Origin: a bacterium
GTDB taxonomy: Bacteria; Patescibacteriota; Saccharimonadia; Saccharimonadales; UBA4665
Length of the DNA: 64,000 nucleotides
Assembly (NCBI GenBank): GCA_021803105.1
Contig: JAJZMC010000009.1
Location: 1-64,000 of the forward strand
Direction: 5' to 3'
Positions 18,462 through 26,973 of this stretch are shown here, piece after piece. The position numbers and the translations under genes were made by a program. Every line of letters starts with the position of its first letter. Within the stretch, counting starts at the first letter, position 1. A model generated the notes under the pieces. That model made no database searches and had not been told where the DNA came from. It worked only from the letters and a program-made list of their open reading frames with translations.

Positions 18462-20054
18462 ATGAATATATCAGAAAATTTTAAAATTAAATTCTTAGCT
18501 ATTGTTGTAGCTTTAAACGGCCTTTTATTACTTGATAGCTCATTAAAAATTAATATACATTCTATCAATCACTTAGTAATATCTAGATTATATTTTAGTT
18601 TGCCAATTTTAATTGGAATTAGTCTAGTTTATCTAAGTATTCAACTACTAAGAGCCAAAAAAACTGCCTGGTTTACAAGTATTACTTTTTATTTAATTTA
18701 TTTAGTAATATCGTTACATAATTTAATATTACATAGATTAATTCATGAAAATTTGCCGATATTTTGGATTAAGTCTATTTTTATACCAGCTCTAATTATT
18801 AGTTTACTTATTATCTGGAGACAGAATTATCGTGTAAAAAGTGATATTACTGGTATTAAAATAAGCTTAATTATGTCTTTCACAGTTATATTTGTTACTT
18901 TAATATACGGTATTAGCGGATTTTTATTAATGGATAAATCTGCTTTTCATAGGCAACTGTCTTTTTTTAATGCTTTTCATTATACTGTCGATCAATTTAA
19001 TTTAACTACAGATACCCCTTTAATAGCATACACACAGAGAGCAAAACTTTTTTTGGATTCATTATCGATTATTAGTTTAACTTCTTTAATATATGTTATT
19101 CTAGCTCTTTTTCAACCTTTAAAATCAAGACTATCGGATCAAAGTAGTAAAAGGCAGGAGATGATAACTTTGCTTAATAATTATCCATCAGAAAGCGAAG
19201 ATTTTTTTAAACTTTGGCCATATGATAAACATTATTTTTTAAATGCAGATAAGTCTGCTGGACTGGCTTATAAAGTAAGTCATGGTATAGCCCTAGTTTT
19301 AGGTGAACCATCTGGAAGACCAGAATCGTTTCAAAAACTTATTAAAGATTTTAAAGATGTTTGTTATATAAACGATTGGTCAATATCATTTATTCACATT
19401 AAAAACAATTACCATATAATTTTTACAGATTTAGACTTTAAATTACAAAAAATTGGCCAAGAAGCTTTAGTCGATTTGTCACATTTTTCTAATAACGTAA
19501 AAACAAACAAATATTTTAGAAATATTATTAATAAATTTGAAAAACAAGGATTTAGTAGCGAAATTTTGTTACCTCCGTTTCATCCGGCTATTATAAATCG
19601 ATTAAAAAAAATATCGGATGAATGGTTGTCGATACCCGGCAGAAACGAACGAGGTTTTGCTATGGGATATTTTGATGAAAAATATATTAATATATGTCAA
19701 ATATTCGTGGTAAGAGATGCGGCCAATACTATCCAGGCTTTTTTAAATATGGTACCAGCTGATTTTGATCATAAAGAAGCCACATATGATCTTTTGAGAC
19801 ACTCTAAAGATAATATTAGTAATATAAATGACTATTTATTAATAGGATTTTGTGATTATTTATTAAACAAAAATTATTTAACACTTAATATGGGTTTATG
19901 TCCATTAGTTGGCCTAAAAACAGATACTAGAGCTGATAAAGGACTAATAACAAACGTTTTAAATTTTGCTTATTCTAACGGTAATAGGATCTACTCGTTT
20001 AGCGGACTTTATAGGTTTAAAGTAAAATATGAACCAGTATGGCGAGACAGGTAG
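18462..20054 (+). CDS. MprF-like phosphatidylglycerol lysyltransferase (DUF2156), interrupted by TAG near its end
   Basis: 530 residues to the first stop. The N-terminal ~220 residues hold about six hydrophobic segments (e.g. FLAIVVALNGLLLLDSS; IFIPALIISLLIIW). The C-terminal cytosolic GNAT-fold domain shows family motifs: FKLWPYDKHYFLN, ALVLGEPSGR, WLSIPGRNERGFAMGYFDE, LNMGLCPLVGL. These enzymes transfer an amino acid from aminoacyl-tRNA to phosphatidylglycerol, lowering surface charge and giving resistance to cationic peptides. The stop is a TAG at 20052-20054 after KYEPVWRDR. The same frame then runs 24 sense codons to TAG at 20127-20129, including IADQGN and TMNALVRVMKVK, which looks like the family's normal C-terminus. 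The tail region converges on rplA. Confidence 0.82.
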   Translation: MNISENFKIKFLAIVVALNGLLLLDSSLKINIHSINHLVISRLYFSLPILIGISLVYLSIQLLRAKKTAWFTSITFYLIYLVISLHNLILHRLIHENLPIFWIKSIFIPALIISLLIIWRQNYRVKSDITGIKISLIMSFTVIFVTLIYGISGFLLMDKSAFHRQLSFFNAFHYTVDQFNLTTDTPLIAYTQRAKLFLDSLSIISLTSLIYVILALFQPLKSRLSDQSSKRQEMITLLNNYPSESEDFFKLWPYDKHYFLNADKSAGLAYKVSHGIALVLGEPSGRPESFQKLIKDFKDVCYINDWSISFIHIKNNYHIIFTDLDFKLQKIGQEALVDLSHFSNNVKTNKYFRNIINKFEKQGFSSEILLPPFHPAIINRLKKISDEWLSIPGRNERGFAMGYFDEKYINICQIFVVRDAANTIQAFLNMVPADFDHKEATYDLLRHSKDNISNINDYLLIGFCDYLLNKNYLTLNMGLCPLVGLKTDTRADKGLITNVLNFAYSNGNRIYSFSGLYRFKVKYEPVWRDR

Positions 20055-20129
20055 ATCGCTGATCAGGGTAATGTTGGCAGTTTTATTAAAACAATGAATG
20101 CTTTAGTCAGAGTTATGAAAGTTAAATAG
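20055..20129 (+). pseudogene. In-frame 24-codon continuation of the MprF-like gene beyond the TAG
   Basis: Directly after the TAG at 20052-20054 the frame encodes a further 24 residues (starting IADQGN, ending RVMKVK) before TAG at 20127-20129. It overlaps the 3' end of the convergent rplA by 8 bp. The content looks like protein sequence, not random AT-rich DNA. A single base change from a Tyr codon (TAT/TAC) would explain the stop. Confidence 0.65.
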
Positions 20130-21039
20130 AATTTATGTCTACTTTAACAGATGGACCCATTGTACTTGTTATATAAACTGTTTTAAAATAATTTGATTTT
20201 ACGGACTGTGGCTTATTATTTTTTATACTGGTATATATAGTTTCTATATTTTTAAGTAATGCATCAGTTTTAAAACTTATTTTTCCTGACATCACATGGA
20301 TAATACCGTAACTGTCAACTCTGTATTCAATTTTTCCAGTTTTAGCTTCAGCAACTGCTTGAGCTATGTTTGTAGTTACGGTGCCACTTTTTAAATTAGG
20401 CATTAAACCTCGTGGACCTAAAATTTTTGCATATTTTGATAATTTTGGCATTAATGATGGTGTTGTTATTAAGATATCAAAGTTTAATTTACCTTTTTCG
20501 AAATTTGCGATTAAGTTTTCATTGCCACTTATATTAACTCCGATATTTTTGACTGACTCTTCGTCTTCAGTGAAAACTGCAATAATAACTTTTTTTCCCG
20601 TACCAAATGGTAAGACTACTGTATCTCTAACGTTTTGATCAGCGTGTTTTGGGTCAACGTTTAGTTGGATATGAAGCTCAACAGTGGCATTGAATTTAGT
20701 AAAACTAGTTTTTTTTACTAATTCTATCGCTTCTTTTAAATCATAAATCTTGTTTTTATCGATTAGTTTATATACAGTTTGATACTTCTTGCCTTTTCTT
20801 TCTAGAATTGAGCGGGTATTTTTTTTATTAATTTTTAATTCATCTTTTGCTGTATTATTTTTTTCTTGTTTTTTGAGTTCTTTATCAATTTTAAGTTTTT
20901 GTTCTTCTAATGATTTAGCACTTCTCTTACCTGCTTTGGCGGAGCTGACAGCTTTTTTTGAAGCTGAATCATTTAATTGGATAGTTTTTAATGTATTTTT
21001 TTTAATATCATCATCATTCTTAATATTTTTCTCAACCAT
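20122..21039 (-). CDS. rplA: 50S ribosomal protein L1 with a long Lys-rich N-terminal extension
   Basis: 305 residues against ~230 usual. The L1 core starts near residue 80 (RKGKKYQTVYKLIDKNKIYDLKEAIELVKKT) and contains GPRGLMPNLKSGTVT and the end SNYFKTVYITSTMGPSVKVD. The extra N-terminal ~80 residues are mostly K, E, S, A and N and look disordered. L1 forms the mobile stalk at the ribosomal E site and in many bacteria represses its own operon. An AAGGAG ribosome-binding site precedes the ATG. Last gene of secE-nusG-rplK-rplA. Confidence 0.95.
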   Translation of the reverse strand: MVEKNIKNDDDIKKNTLKTIQLNDSASKKAVSSAKAGKRSAKSLEEQKLKIDKELKKQEKNNTAKDELKINKKNTRSILERKGKKYQTVYKLIDKNKIYDLKEAIELVKKTSFTKFNATVELHIQLNVDPKHADQNVRDTVVLPFGTGKKVIIAVFTEDEESVKNIGVNISGNENLIANFEKGKLNFDILITTPSLMPKLSKYAKILGPRGLMPNLKSGTVTTNIAQAVAEAKTGKIEYRVDSYGIIHVMSGKISFKTDALLKNIETIYTSIKNNKPQSVKSNYFKTVYITSTMGPSVKVDINSI

Positions 21040-21093
21040 AGTTTACTCCTTATGTGGTCATAGCGATATGTAAGTATCTTCCACTATATTTTA

Positions 21094-21522
21094 TTAATCA
21101 ATAAGTACACCCATTGATCTAGCTGTACCAGCTACCATTTTCTTTATAGCTTCAATATCATCTGTATTCATATCAACTGCTTTTATTTTAGCTATATCTG
21201 TTAAATCTTCAGCAGATAATTTTTTTTGAATTTTATCACTATTTGGTTTACCCGAACCTTTTTCTATATTAAGTTTTCCTCTAATTAGGTCATCGGTTGG
21301 TGTACCAACAATTCTGAAACTCATTGTTCTATCTTCATATATCGCAATATGAACAGTTAGTAACGCACCTTGTAGATCTTTTGTTTGCTCGTTAAATGGA
21401 TTAATAAAATCCATCATATTAACTCCGTATTGACCTAATGTTGAACCAATAGGTGGAGCTGCAGATGCTTGACCTGCTTTTATTTTCATTTTTAAATTAG
21501 CTTTTATGATCTTATCTGCCAT
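21094..21522 (-). CDS. rplK: 50S ribosomal protein L11
   Basis: 142 residues, standard length. The Pro-rich N-terminus is diagnostic (IKAGQASAAPPIGSTLGQYGVN), as is the C-terminal rRNA-binding domain ending in VAGTARSMGVLID. L11 binds the GTPase-associated centre of 23S rRNA. It lies between nusG (105 bp) and rplA (54 bp) in the classical secE-nusG-rplK-rplA order. Confidence 0.97.
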   Translation of the reverse strand: MADKIIKANLKMKIKAGQASAAPPIGSTLGQYGVNMMDFINPFNEQTKDLQGALLTVHIAIYEDRTMSFRIVGTPTDDLIRGKLNIEKGSGKPNSDKIQKKLSAEDLTDIAKIKAVDMNTDDIEAIKKMVAGTARSMGVLID

Positions 21523-21627
21523 AATATTTCCTTAAATTCTGAAATTAATAATGAATTCATCAATATAACTTATTTATTTCAAATCGTTATGTCATTGTAT
21601 TATTTTCGCTTAAAAAAGTCTAGCATT

Positions 21628-22182
21628 TTAAACTTTTTTTACCTGTAGGCTATCAAGTTCGACCGGAGTTTCTCTACCAAACATATTAACTAGTACTTTT
21701 AATTTACCTTTTTGAGAATCAATTTCAGATATACTTCCGTCAAAACTTTTAAAAGGTCCGTCAATAATATTAACTACATCACTTACTTTAAAATCAATTT
21801 TGTGCTTTGGTTGTTCAAGGCCCATTCTTTTTTTAATTTTTTCAATTTCATTGGCTTCAACCGGTGTTGGTTCAGTGCCTGTACCTACAAATCCTGTAAC
21901 GCCAGGAGTATTTCTAATAGTATACCAAGCATCTTCGCTTAACTTCATATTAACTAGTACATATCCTTGAAAAATTTTTTTCTCAACAATCCGTCTTTTG
22001 CCATTTTTTATTTCTATCATTTTTTCTTTAGGTACTAAGACGTCGAAAATTTTATCTGCCATGTCTAATGATTCGGTTCGTTGTTTAATACTATCGGTTA
22101 CTTTTTCTTCGTAGCCTGAATATGTATGAATCGCATACCATTGTTTTGTTGTATCTTCATACCTTTTATTATTTGTTATCAT
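21628..22182 (-). CDS. nusG: Transcription termination/antitermination factor NusG
   Basis: 184 residues. The N-terminal NGN domain (WYAIHTYSGYEEKV; GYVLVNMKLSEDAWYTIRNTPGVTGFVG) binds the RNA polymerase clamp. The C-terminal KOW domain (VNIIDGPFKSFDGSISEID) contacts S10 or Rho. It sits 13 bp after secE, with a GGAG-type ribosome-binding site. Normal length. Confidence 0.96.
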   Translation of the reverse strand: MITNNKRYEDTTKQWYAIHTYSGYEEKVTDSIKQRTESLDMADKIFDVLVPKEKMIEIKNGKRRIVEKKIFQGYVLVNMKLSEDAWYTIRNTPGVTGFVGTGTEPTPVEANEIEKIKKRMGLEQPKHKIDFKVSDVVNIIDGPFKSFDGSISEIDSQKGKLKVLVNMFGRETPVELDSLQVKKV

Positions 22183-22195
22183 ACTAAACTCCTTA

Positions 22196-22612
22196 TTATT
22201 TCAATAATATTACTTTAAATATCTTTGATAATTCACTATCTAGTCCAGTTACGGAAGCACCTATAAAAATAGCAAACACAATCACTGCAAATGTTAATTG
22301 TCTACTTAATTTAAAATTAGGCCAAGTTACTTGTTTTAATTCAACCCAACTATTTCTTAGATATCTTGGTAATATAATGAGGCTTAATAATTTTAATAAT
22401 TTTAATAATAACTTTATTATTAAAATATTTCTAAACTTTGAAAGTACTTTTTTAAGTTTACTAAAGATTAATAACTTAATTTTTTTGGATAACAAATTAA
22501 AAATAGATAATTTGTGATTATTTTTATTTTTAATTTGATTTGTAGATTTAATTCTTTCGTTAAGAGTCTCTTTAACTTTTTTCCTACGACGAATTTTATT
22601 TTCATCTGTCAT
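22196..22612 (-). CDS. secE: Preprotein translocase subunit SecE with a long basic N-terminal region
   Basis: 138 residues. The SecE core is the last ~55 residues: amphipathic RNSWVELKQVTWPNFKLSRQ, then one transmembrane helix (LTFAVIVFAIFIGASVTGL). The preceding ~80 residues are Lys/Leu/Ile-rich (KIKLLIFSKLKKVLSKF), unlike the short N-termini of single-span SecE proteins. SecE clamps SecY in the translocon. Gene order (secE-nusG-rplK-rplA) supports the call. GGAG lies upstream of the ATG, and a hairpin with a T-run precedes the gene. Confidence 0.9.
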   Translation of the reverse strand: MTDENKIRRRKKVKETLNERIKSTNQIKNKNNHKLSIFNLLSKKIKLLIFSKLKKVLSKFRNILIIKLLLKLLKLLSLIILPRYLRNSWVELKQVTWPNFKLSRQLTFAVIVFAIFIGASVTGLDSELSKIFKVILLK

Positions 22613-22635
22613 ATTGTGTCTCCAAAATAAAAAAA

Positions 22636-22652
22636 CCTACACTATTTGTAGG
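22636..22652 (-). terminator. Leader hairpin with T-run upstream of secE (possible attenuator)
   Basis: On the minus strand, CCTACA (22652-22647), a 5-nt loop, TGTAGG (22641-22636), then seven T residues (22635-22629). It lies between the promoter and the ATG, starting about 6 nt after the predicted transcription start, so it is in the operon's own leader. Confidence 0.6.
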
Positions 22653-22663
22653 AATTACTGTCA

Positions 22664-22692
22664 ATCATAACAAGATATATTGATTTAGTCAA
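22664..22692 (-). promoter_or_regulatory. Promoter of secE-nusG-rplK-rplA
   Basis: TTGACT (22692-22687), a 17-bp spacer and TATGAT (22669-22664), giving a predicted start near 22657. A TTGACA on the opposite strand (22701-22706) may belong to the divergent glycosyltransferase gene. Confidence 0.65.
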
Positions 22693-22763
22693 TTTTTATT
22701 TTGACATATTTACTATGAATTAATTGAGCAATTCATTTAAAAGATTTATATTTAGTAGGAACT

Positions 22764-24275
22764 ATGTTTAATCAAAGTCCTGTTATAGCATATTTAATAA
22801 TACTAATTATTGAATTTGTCTTATTAAGAATTAAAATTAAACCAGTAAGATACTTTATTTACACTTTAATGGTTTTCATAATTCTTAGTTCTTTGTGGTT
22901 AGTTGTAACGATCGGATGGCTTAGCTATTTAATTTTATTTTTGATTGTTTATCGGATTATTAATTTATTTCGGAAAATAAGAGATAGTTCAAAAAATAAT
23001 TATTTTGATAAATTAATAATCACTTCCAATAACAGATTAATCATACTTCAATTTTTTTTGTTAGCTTGTTTATATGTAATAAATATTAACCATATAAGCT
23101 TTAATTATATTATTAGTTTTTTATCGATTATAACTCTAATTATCGTCGTTTTTATTAATATTATTACAGGCAAGAACATCAGGTCAACCAAACAAACTAA
23201 CGTTAATGTTCACTATTATGATCGCGAGTTACCGACTGTAAGTGTTCTAATTCCAGCTAGAAATGAAACAGATGATTTAGAAGAATGTTTATTGTCATTA
23301 ATAGAATCTGATTATCCTAAATTAGAAATATTAGTTTTAGATGATTGTTCGCAAAACAAAAAAACGTCCGATATTATAAAAAATTATGCAAACAATGGTG
23401 TCCGGTTTTTGCAAGGTAAAATTCCTCCTGATGATTGGTTAGCTAAAAACTATGCTTATCAACAATTATATGAGGAAGCTAACGGTGATATTTTATTATT
23501 TTGTGGTGTAGACGTTAGATTTTCTAAATATAGCATTAGGTCGATGATCGAAATTATGTTAGATCAAAAGTTTAATATGATTAGTTTGATACCTAGAAAT
23601 ATTTATAAAAATCATATGTCAATTAAATCGTTAATCTATCAACCATCTCGATACGCTTTTGAAGTATCATTACCACGTTCTTATTTTAATAAGCCACCAG
23701 TTTTAAGTACCTGTTGGCTAATATATCATAAAGAATTATCTAGTTGCGGTCAGTTTATGGCTGTAAAACATAAAGTAACACCAGAAAGCTATTTTGCTAA
23801 GAAAGTTTGGAAAAAAGACCATAAATACAAACTAATTCGCTCTAATGAAACCATTGGTCTTAGTAGTTTTAAGCCCCCTGAAGAACAATTTTTAACAGCT
23901 ACTAGGACATACTACTCCAAATTGCACCGCAAAATTGATTTAATAGGGTTTGTTACATTAGGTTATTTTTTAATTTTTTTATCACCTTTAATATTTTGTT
24001 TATATAGCTTAATAATGTTTAACATATTAATTTTTGTGATTAGTTTAACTACTATACTGTTATTGATAATACTTTATAACCAACTAATTTATCTAACTTT
24101 TGATAAATTTATTACTAAAGCTATAGGATTAATTTTTGTGACGGTTGTTTTTGATATGATTATTTACAATTTATCAATGTTTAAGTATGAATTCGGTAGT
24201 GTATATTGGAAAGAACGAAACATTTGTCTACCTGTTATGCATATTGAAGCTACTTTACCTAAGATTGATCGCTAA
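22764..24275 (+). CDS. Membrane-bound family 2 glycosyltransferase
   Basis: 503 residues. Hydrophobic segments at the N-terminus (~4, residues ~8-130) and C-terminus (~3, ~380-480) flank a cytosolic GT-A domain. That domain shows VSVLIPARNETDDLEECLLSL (~150), the DXD-like LVLDDCSQ, and a second acidic motif LLFCGVDVRFS. Such enzymes add sugars to lipids or carotenoids, or build surface glycans; the acceptor here is unknown. Topology resembles CruC-like glucosyltransferases. The gene is divergent from secE and overlaps the convergent histidine kinase by 4 bp. Confidence 0.8.
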   Translation: MFNQSPVIAYLIILIIEFVLLRIKIKPVRYFIYTLMVFIILSSLWLVVTIGWLSYLILFLIVYRIINLFRKIRDSSKNNYFDKLIITSNNRLIILQFFLLACLYVININHISFNYIISFLSIITLIIVVFINIITGKNIRSTKQTNVNVHYYDRELPTVSVLIPARNETDDLEECLLSLIESDYPKLEILVLDDCSQNKKTSDIIKNYANNGVRFLQGKIPPDDWLAKNYAYQQLYEEANGDILLFCGVDVRFSKYSIRSMIEIMLDQKFNMISLIPRNIYKNHMSIKSLIYQPSRYAFEVSLPRSYFNKPPVLSTCWLIYHKELSSCGQFMAVKHKVTPESYFAKKVWKKDHKYKLIRSNETIGLSSFKPPEEQFLTATRTYYSKLHRKIDLIGFVTLGYFLIFLSPLIFCLYSLIMFNILIFVISLTTILLLIILYNQLIYLTFDKFITKAIGLIFVTVVFDMIIYNLSMFKYEFGSVYWKERNICLPVMHIEATLPKIDR

Positions 24276-25357
24276 GCTAATAAATCTGGAACATCAATAA
24301 TGAAAGTTGATCCGGAATTTAGTTTACTATGTAATTCGATTTTCGCTTTAATTAAAGTAGCTAATTTAGCTGTAACGTATAGTCCTAAACCGGTTCCACT
24401 AGCTTGTCTAGTCCTAAAATCTTCAGAACGAAAAAATTTATCAAACACTTTCTTTTGGTCAGATTTAGATATGCCGATGCCGTTATCTTTAACGGAAAAT
24501 TTTATACCTATATCGGATTTTTCAGCTGTTATTAATATAGTCCCTTTATGACTATATTTGATGGCATTAGTAACGAAATTTTGTAAAATTTCCTTTAAAT
24601 AAAGTGGATTGTTCATTAGTGATTTATCTTTTGTTATTATTTTTATTTTTATTTTAAGTCCTTTTTGACGTACTTGTGATGAATAATTTTGTAAAATTTC
24701 TCGTAGTAATTTACTCACATTAATTTTTTCTAAATTTGATTTTAATATTCCACGTTCAGCTCTAGATAATGTCGATAAATCATTAACTAAATCAGCTAGA
24801 TATAGTACTTGTTTATGAGCTTGATCTAGGGATTCGCTAACTATCTTCATATCAAGCATATTGTTAGCAGTAATTATGGCATTTGAGATACTACCTTCTG
24901 CAATTGCAATTGGAGTTCTTAGTTCGTGAGATACGACTGATACAAATTCATCACGTTCTTCTTCTAATGATTTTTCTTTAGTGATATCCTTCAAAATAAT
25001 CACGTAGCCCTGAGAACTATCCTTACCATAACTTTCATGAACTGGTGTAATTGACATATATAAATTAATTACACTGCCGTCATTATAATTAAGTAATAAA
25101 TCCTGGTATATTTTTAATGTCGATACATGCTTAAATATATTAATAAGATCAACGAATTGTTTTTTGTTGTTAATAGGGTGAAATATTTCGGTTAGTTTCG
25201 TTTTTAATCCAATACTGTTCATGTCTAATAAATTTAAAGCCGAAGAATTATAAAGTTCAACGTTTAAATCTTTGTCAACAGCTATAACAGCCTCTGACAT
25301 GCTGTTTATTAAAGAATTAATCCTACTACTGTTTATTAGTTGATTATCGTTTGACAT
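24272..25357 (-). CDS. Soluble PAS-domain sensor histidine kinase (orphan)
   Basis: 361 residues. N-terminal PAS domain (~12-125, AVIAVDKDLNVELYNSSALNLL). HisKA dimerisation domain with phospho-acceptor H144 in SVVSHELRTPI. HATPase_c domain with N box (LQNFVTNAIKYSHKG), G1 (VKDNGIGIS) and G2 (ASGTGLGLYVTAKL). No transmembrane segment or signal peptide, so it probably senses an internal cue. No response regulator is adjacent, and none occurs elsewhere in the window, so its partner is unknown. Confidence 0.92.
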   Translation of the reverse strand: MSNDNQLINSSRINSLINSMSEAVIAVDKDLNVELYNSSALNLLDMNSIGLKTKLTEIFHPINNKKQFVDLINIFKHVSTLKIYQDLLLNYNDGSVINLYMSITPVHESYGKDSSQGYVIILKDITKEKSLEEERDEFVSVVSHELRTPIAIAEGSISNAIITANNMLDMKIVSESLDQAHKQVLYLADLVNDLSTLSRAERGILKSNLEKINVSKLLREILQNYSSQVRQKGLKIKIKIITKDKSLMNNPLYLKEILQNFVTNAIKYSHKGTILITAEKSDIGIKFSVKDNGIGISKSDQKKVFDKFFRSEDFRTRQASGTGLGLYVTAKLATLIKAKIELHSKLNSGSTFIIDVPDLLA

Positions 25358-25408
25358 AAGACATTAATCTTTATTGTATAGGACATCTTTTTAAAATAAA
25401 AGCATCTT

Positions 25409-26107
25409 TTATCCAAATGTTGGCTGAAATAATTTAATCTCATTTTTAAGCGATTTGACATTGGGTAAAATCTTACTCATTAATAACCAAAAATTTTTAT
25501 CATGTTTTAAAATTTGTGTATGAGATAATTCATGTATGAGAACGTAATCTATTAAATTGTCCGGTAAAGACATCAAAAATAAATTCAGTGTAATATTTTT
25601 ATTTGTATCACAACTTCCCCAGCGACTTTTTAACTGTCTTATTTTAACAGAATTAAAACTAAAATTTAGTGATAACGATAATTCTTTCAATCTTTTTGGA
25701 AGATATTCATTAGCTTCTTTTCTTAAAACTTTTATTGCTATTTGTTTAGTATAATTTTGCACTATATCATCTTTGATTGTATGAAAAATCGGTAAATAAA
25801 TTATAATTCTATTACTTAATACTCTACTAGTGATATTATTAGAACCTAATTTATTAATAAAATTTATTTTATGCTGTTTACCAATTATTTGGTTATCACT
25901 AATTATGGTAGCTTTAGTATAATGTTTTTCAATAAAATCGATCCGGTGGTTTAAAAAGGCTTCTCCATATTTATAACTAACCCAATATGGCATAGATAAA
26001 CGAACTCCATTTATTGGCGAAACTGTTAATCTAAGTGATTTTAATCCACGTTTTTTGTAAATAGTAGCATCATACTTATTGATTAAAATAATCTTTTTAA
26101 CAGACAT
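25409..26107 (-). CDS. YgjP/DUF45-type zinc metallopeptidase
   Basis: 232 residues. The C-terminal third carries the zincin motif HELSH in VLIHELSHTQILKHDKNFW, followed by a third histidine, matching the YgjP-like (DUF45, SprT-related) family. IRQLKSRWGSCDTNKNITLNL is the family's other signature. The N-terminal half is a beta-rich domain. The biological role of the family is poorly defined. It lies 6 bp after the P-loop kinase gene on the same strand, so the two form a small unit. Confidence 0.88.
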   Translation of the reverse strand: MSVKKIILINKYDATIYKKRGLKSLRLTVSPINGVRLSMPYWVSYKYGEAFLNHRIDFIEKHYTKATIISDNQIIGKQHKINFINKLGSNNITSRVLSNRIIIYLPIFHTIKDDIVQNYTKQIAIKVLRKEANEYLPKRLKELSLSLNFSFNSVKIRQLKSRWGSCDTNKNITLNLFLMSLPDNLIDYVLIHELSHTQILKHDKNFWLLMSKILPNVKSLKNEIKLFQPTFG

Positions 26108-26113
26108 TAAAAA

Positions 26114-26776
26114 TTATCGTATTACTATATTTCGTCTTGTTAAATCCACCCTGCCATTGTTAGCCTGAGGTATTAAGTTTACCATTCCAGGCATAGCTAA
26201 GTGATTAGTTGTGTCACCTGAGTATATGACTGACATTTCTCGCAATTTGTTTAAGATTGCATTTTTTTGAGTTTGAAATGAATGTTTTCCACTAATAACT
26301 AGGTAATTCTCTAAGTTAGTTGGGTTTTGCATGTGAGATATTAATTCTTTAAAGGAATTCTTATCCCAACTAGCTGAATATTTGTCGTCAGCTCGACGAT
26401 GGTCTCTTTTTTTGTTTCTAATGTAGGCTGTTTCAGTATCCATCTGAAACCAGATCAGTAAATTTTCAGCATGAGATTTTTTAGCCAATTCTCGAAGAGT
26501 AAATCTTTGACCAATTCTACTAGCATTTATGTCATAAACAACACTAACTCCAGCGTTTAGGAATTCTTCTGCCATATAATTCATTAATTGGTTAATAATA
26601 GTATCTTCCTTTTTATCATATTGAGGACTTTCAAATAATTCTGCTCTGATCCGGTCAGCTTGTAAATGAGCCGATAGCAGTGTTTCATTTAGCTGTCTAG
26701 CAGTATATGTTTTACCTGAGCCAGGATAACCATACAATATAATTAAAATTGGTTTTTGGGGTATTATTTTGCTCAT
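26114..26776 (-). CDS. P-loop kinase-like ATPase (AAA_33/zeta-toxin-like)
   Basis: 220 residues. Walker A is LYGYPGSGKTYTARQL (~14-29), followed by ADRIRAELFESPQYDKKED as in AAA_33 kinases that phosphorylate small molecules or nucleic-acid ends, and a lid-like RNKKRDHRRADDKYS. The substrate cannot be told. The C-terminal ~45 residues are unrelated to the kinase fold. A TATAAT lies ~11 nt before the ATG. Confidence 0.75.
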   Translation of the reverse strand: MSKIIPQKPILIILYGYPGSGKTYTARQLNETLLSAHLQADRIRAELFESPQYDKKEDTIINQLMNYMAEEFLNAGVSVVYDINASRIGQRFTLRELAKKSHAENLLIWFQMDTETAYIRNKKRDHRRADDKYSASWDKNSFKELISHMQNPTNLENYLVISGKHSFQTQKNAILNKLREMSVIYSGDTTNHLAMPGMVNLIPQANNGRVDLTRRNIVIR

Positions 26777-26874
26777 AGCTGATAATTATTATATTACATT
26801 ATATTTATTTTAAAAGGATATTTATAGATTTGTTTCTAGTTTGATTAAATAGTAAAATTGTAAGGTAATTATTT

Positions 26875-26950
26875 AGGGGTGTAGCTCAGTTGGTAGAGCG
26901 CCGGTCTCCAAAACCGGAAGTCGCAGGTTCAAGTCCTGTCTCCCCTGCCA
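26875..26950 (+). tRNA. trnW: tRNA-Trp (CCA)
   Basis: 76 nt including an encoded CCA. Anticodon stem CCGGT/ACCGG with loop CTCCAAA (anticodon CCA). T arm GCAGG-TTCAAGT-CCTGT. Acceptor AGGGGTG/CTCCCCT has one U-U mismatch at pair 6. The CCA anticodon reads only UGG, consistent with TGA being a stop here. Confidence 0.95.
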
Positions 26951-26973
26951 AATATGATATGTTTAAAATATTT

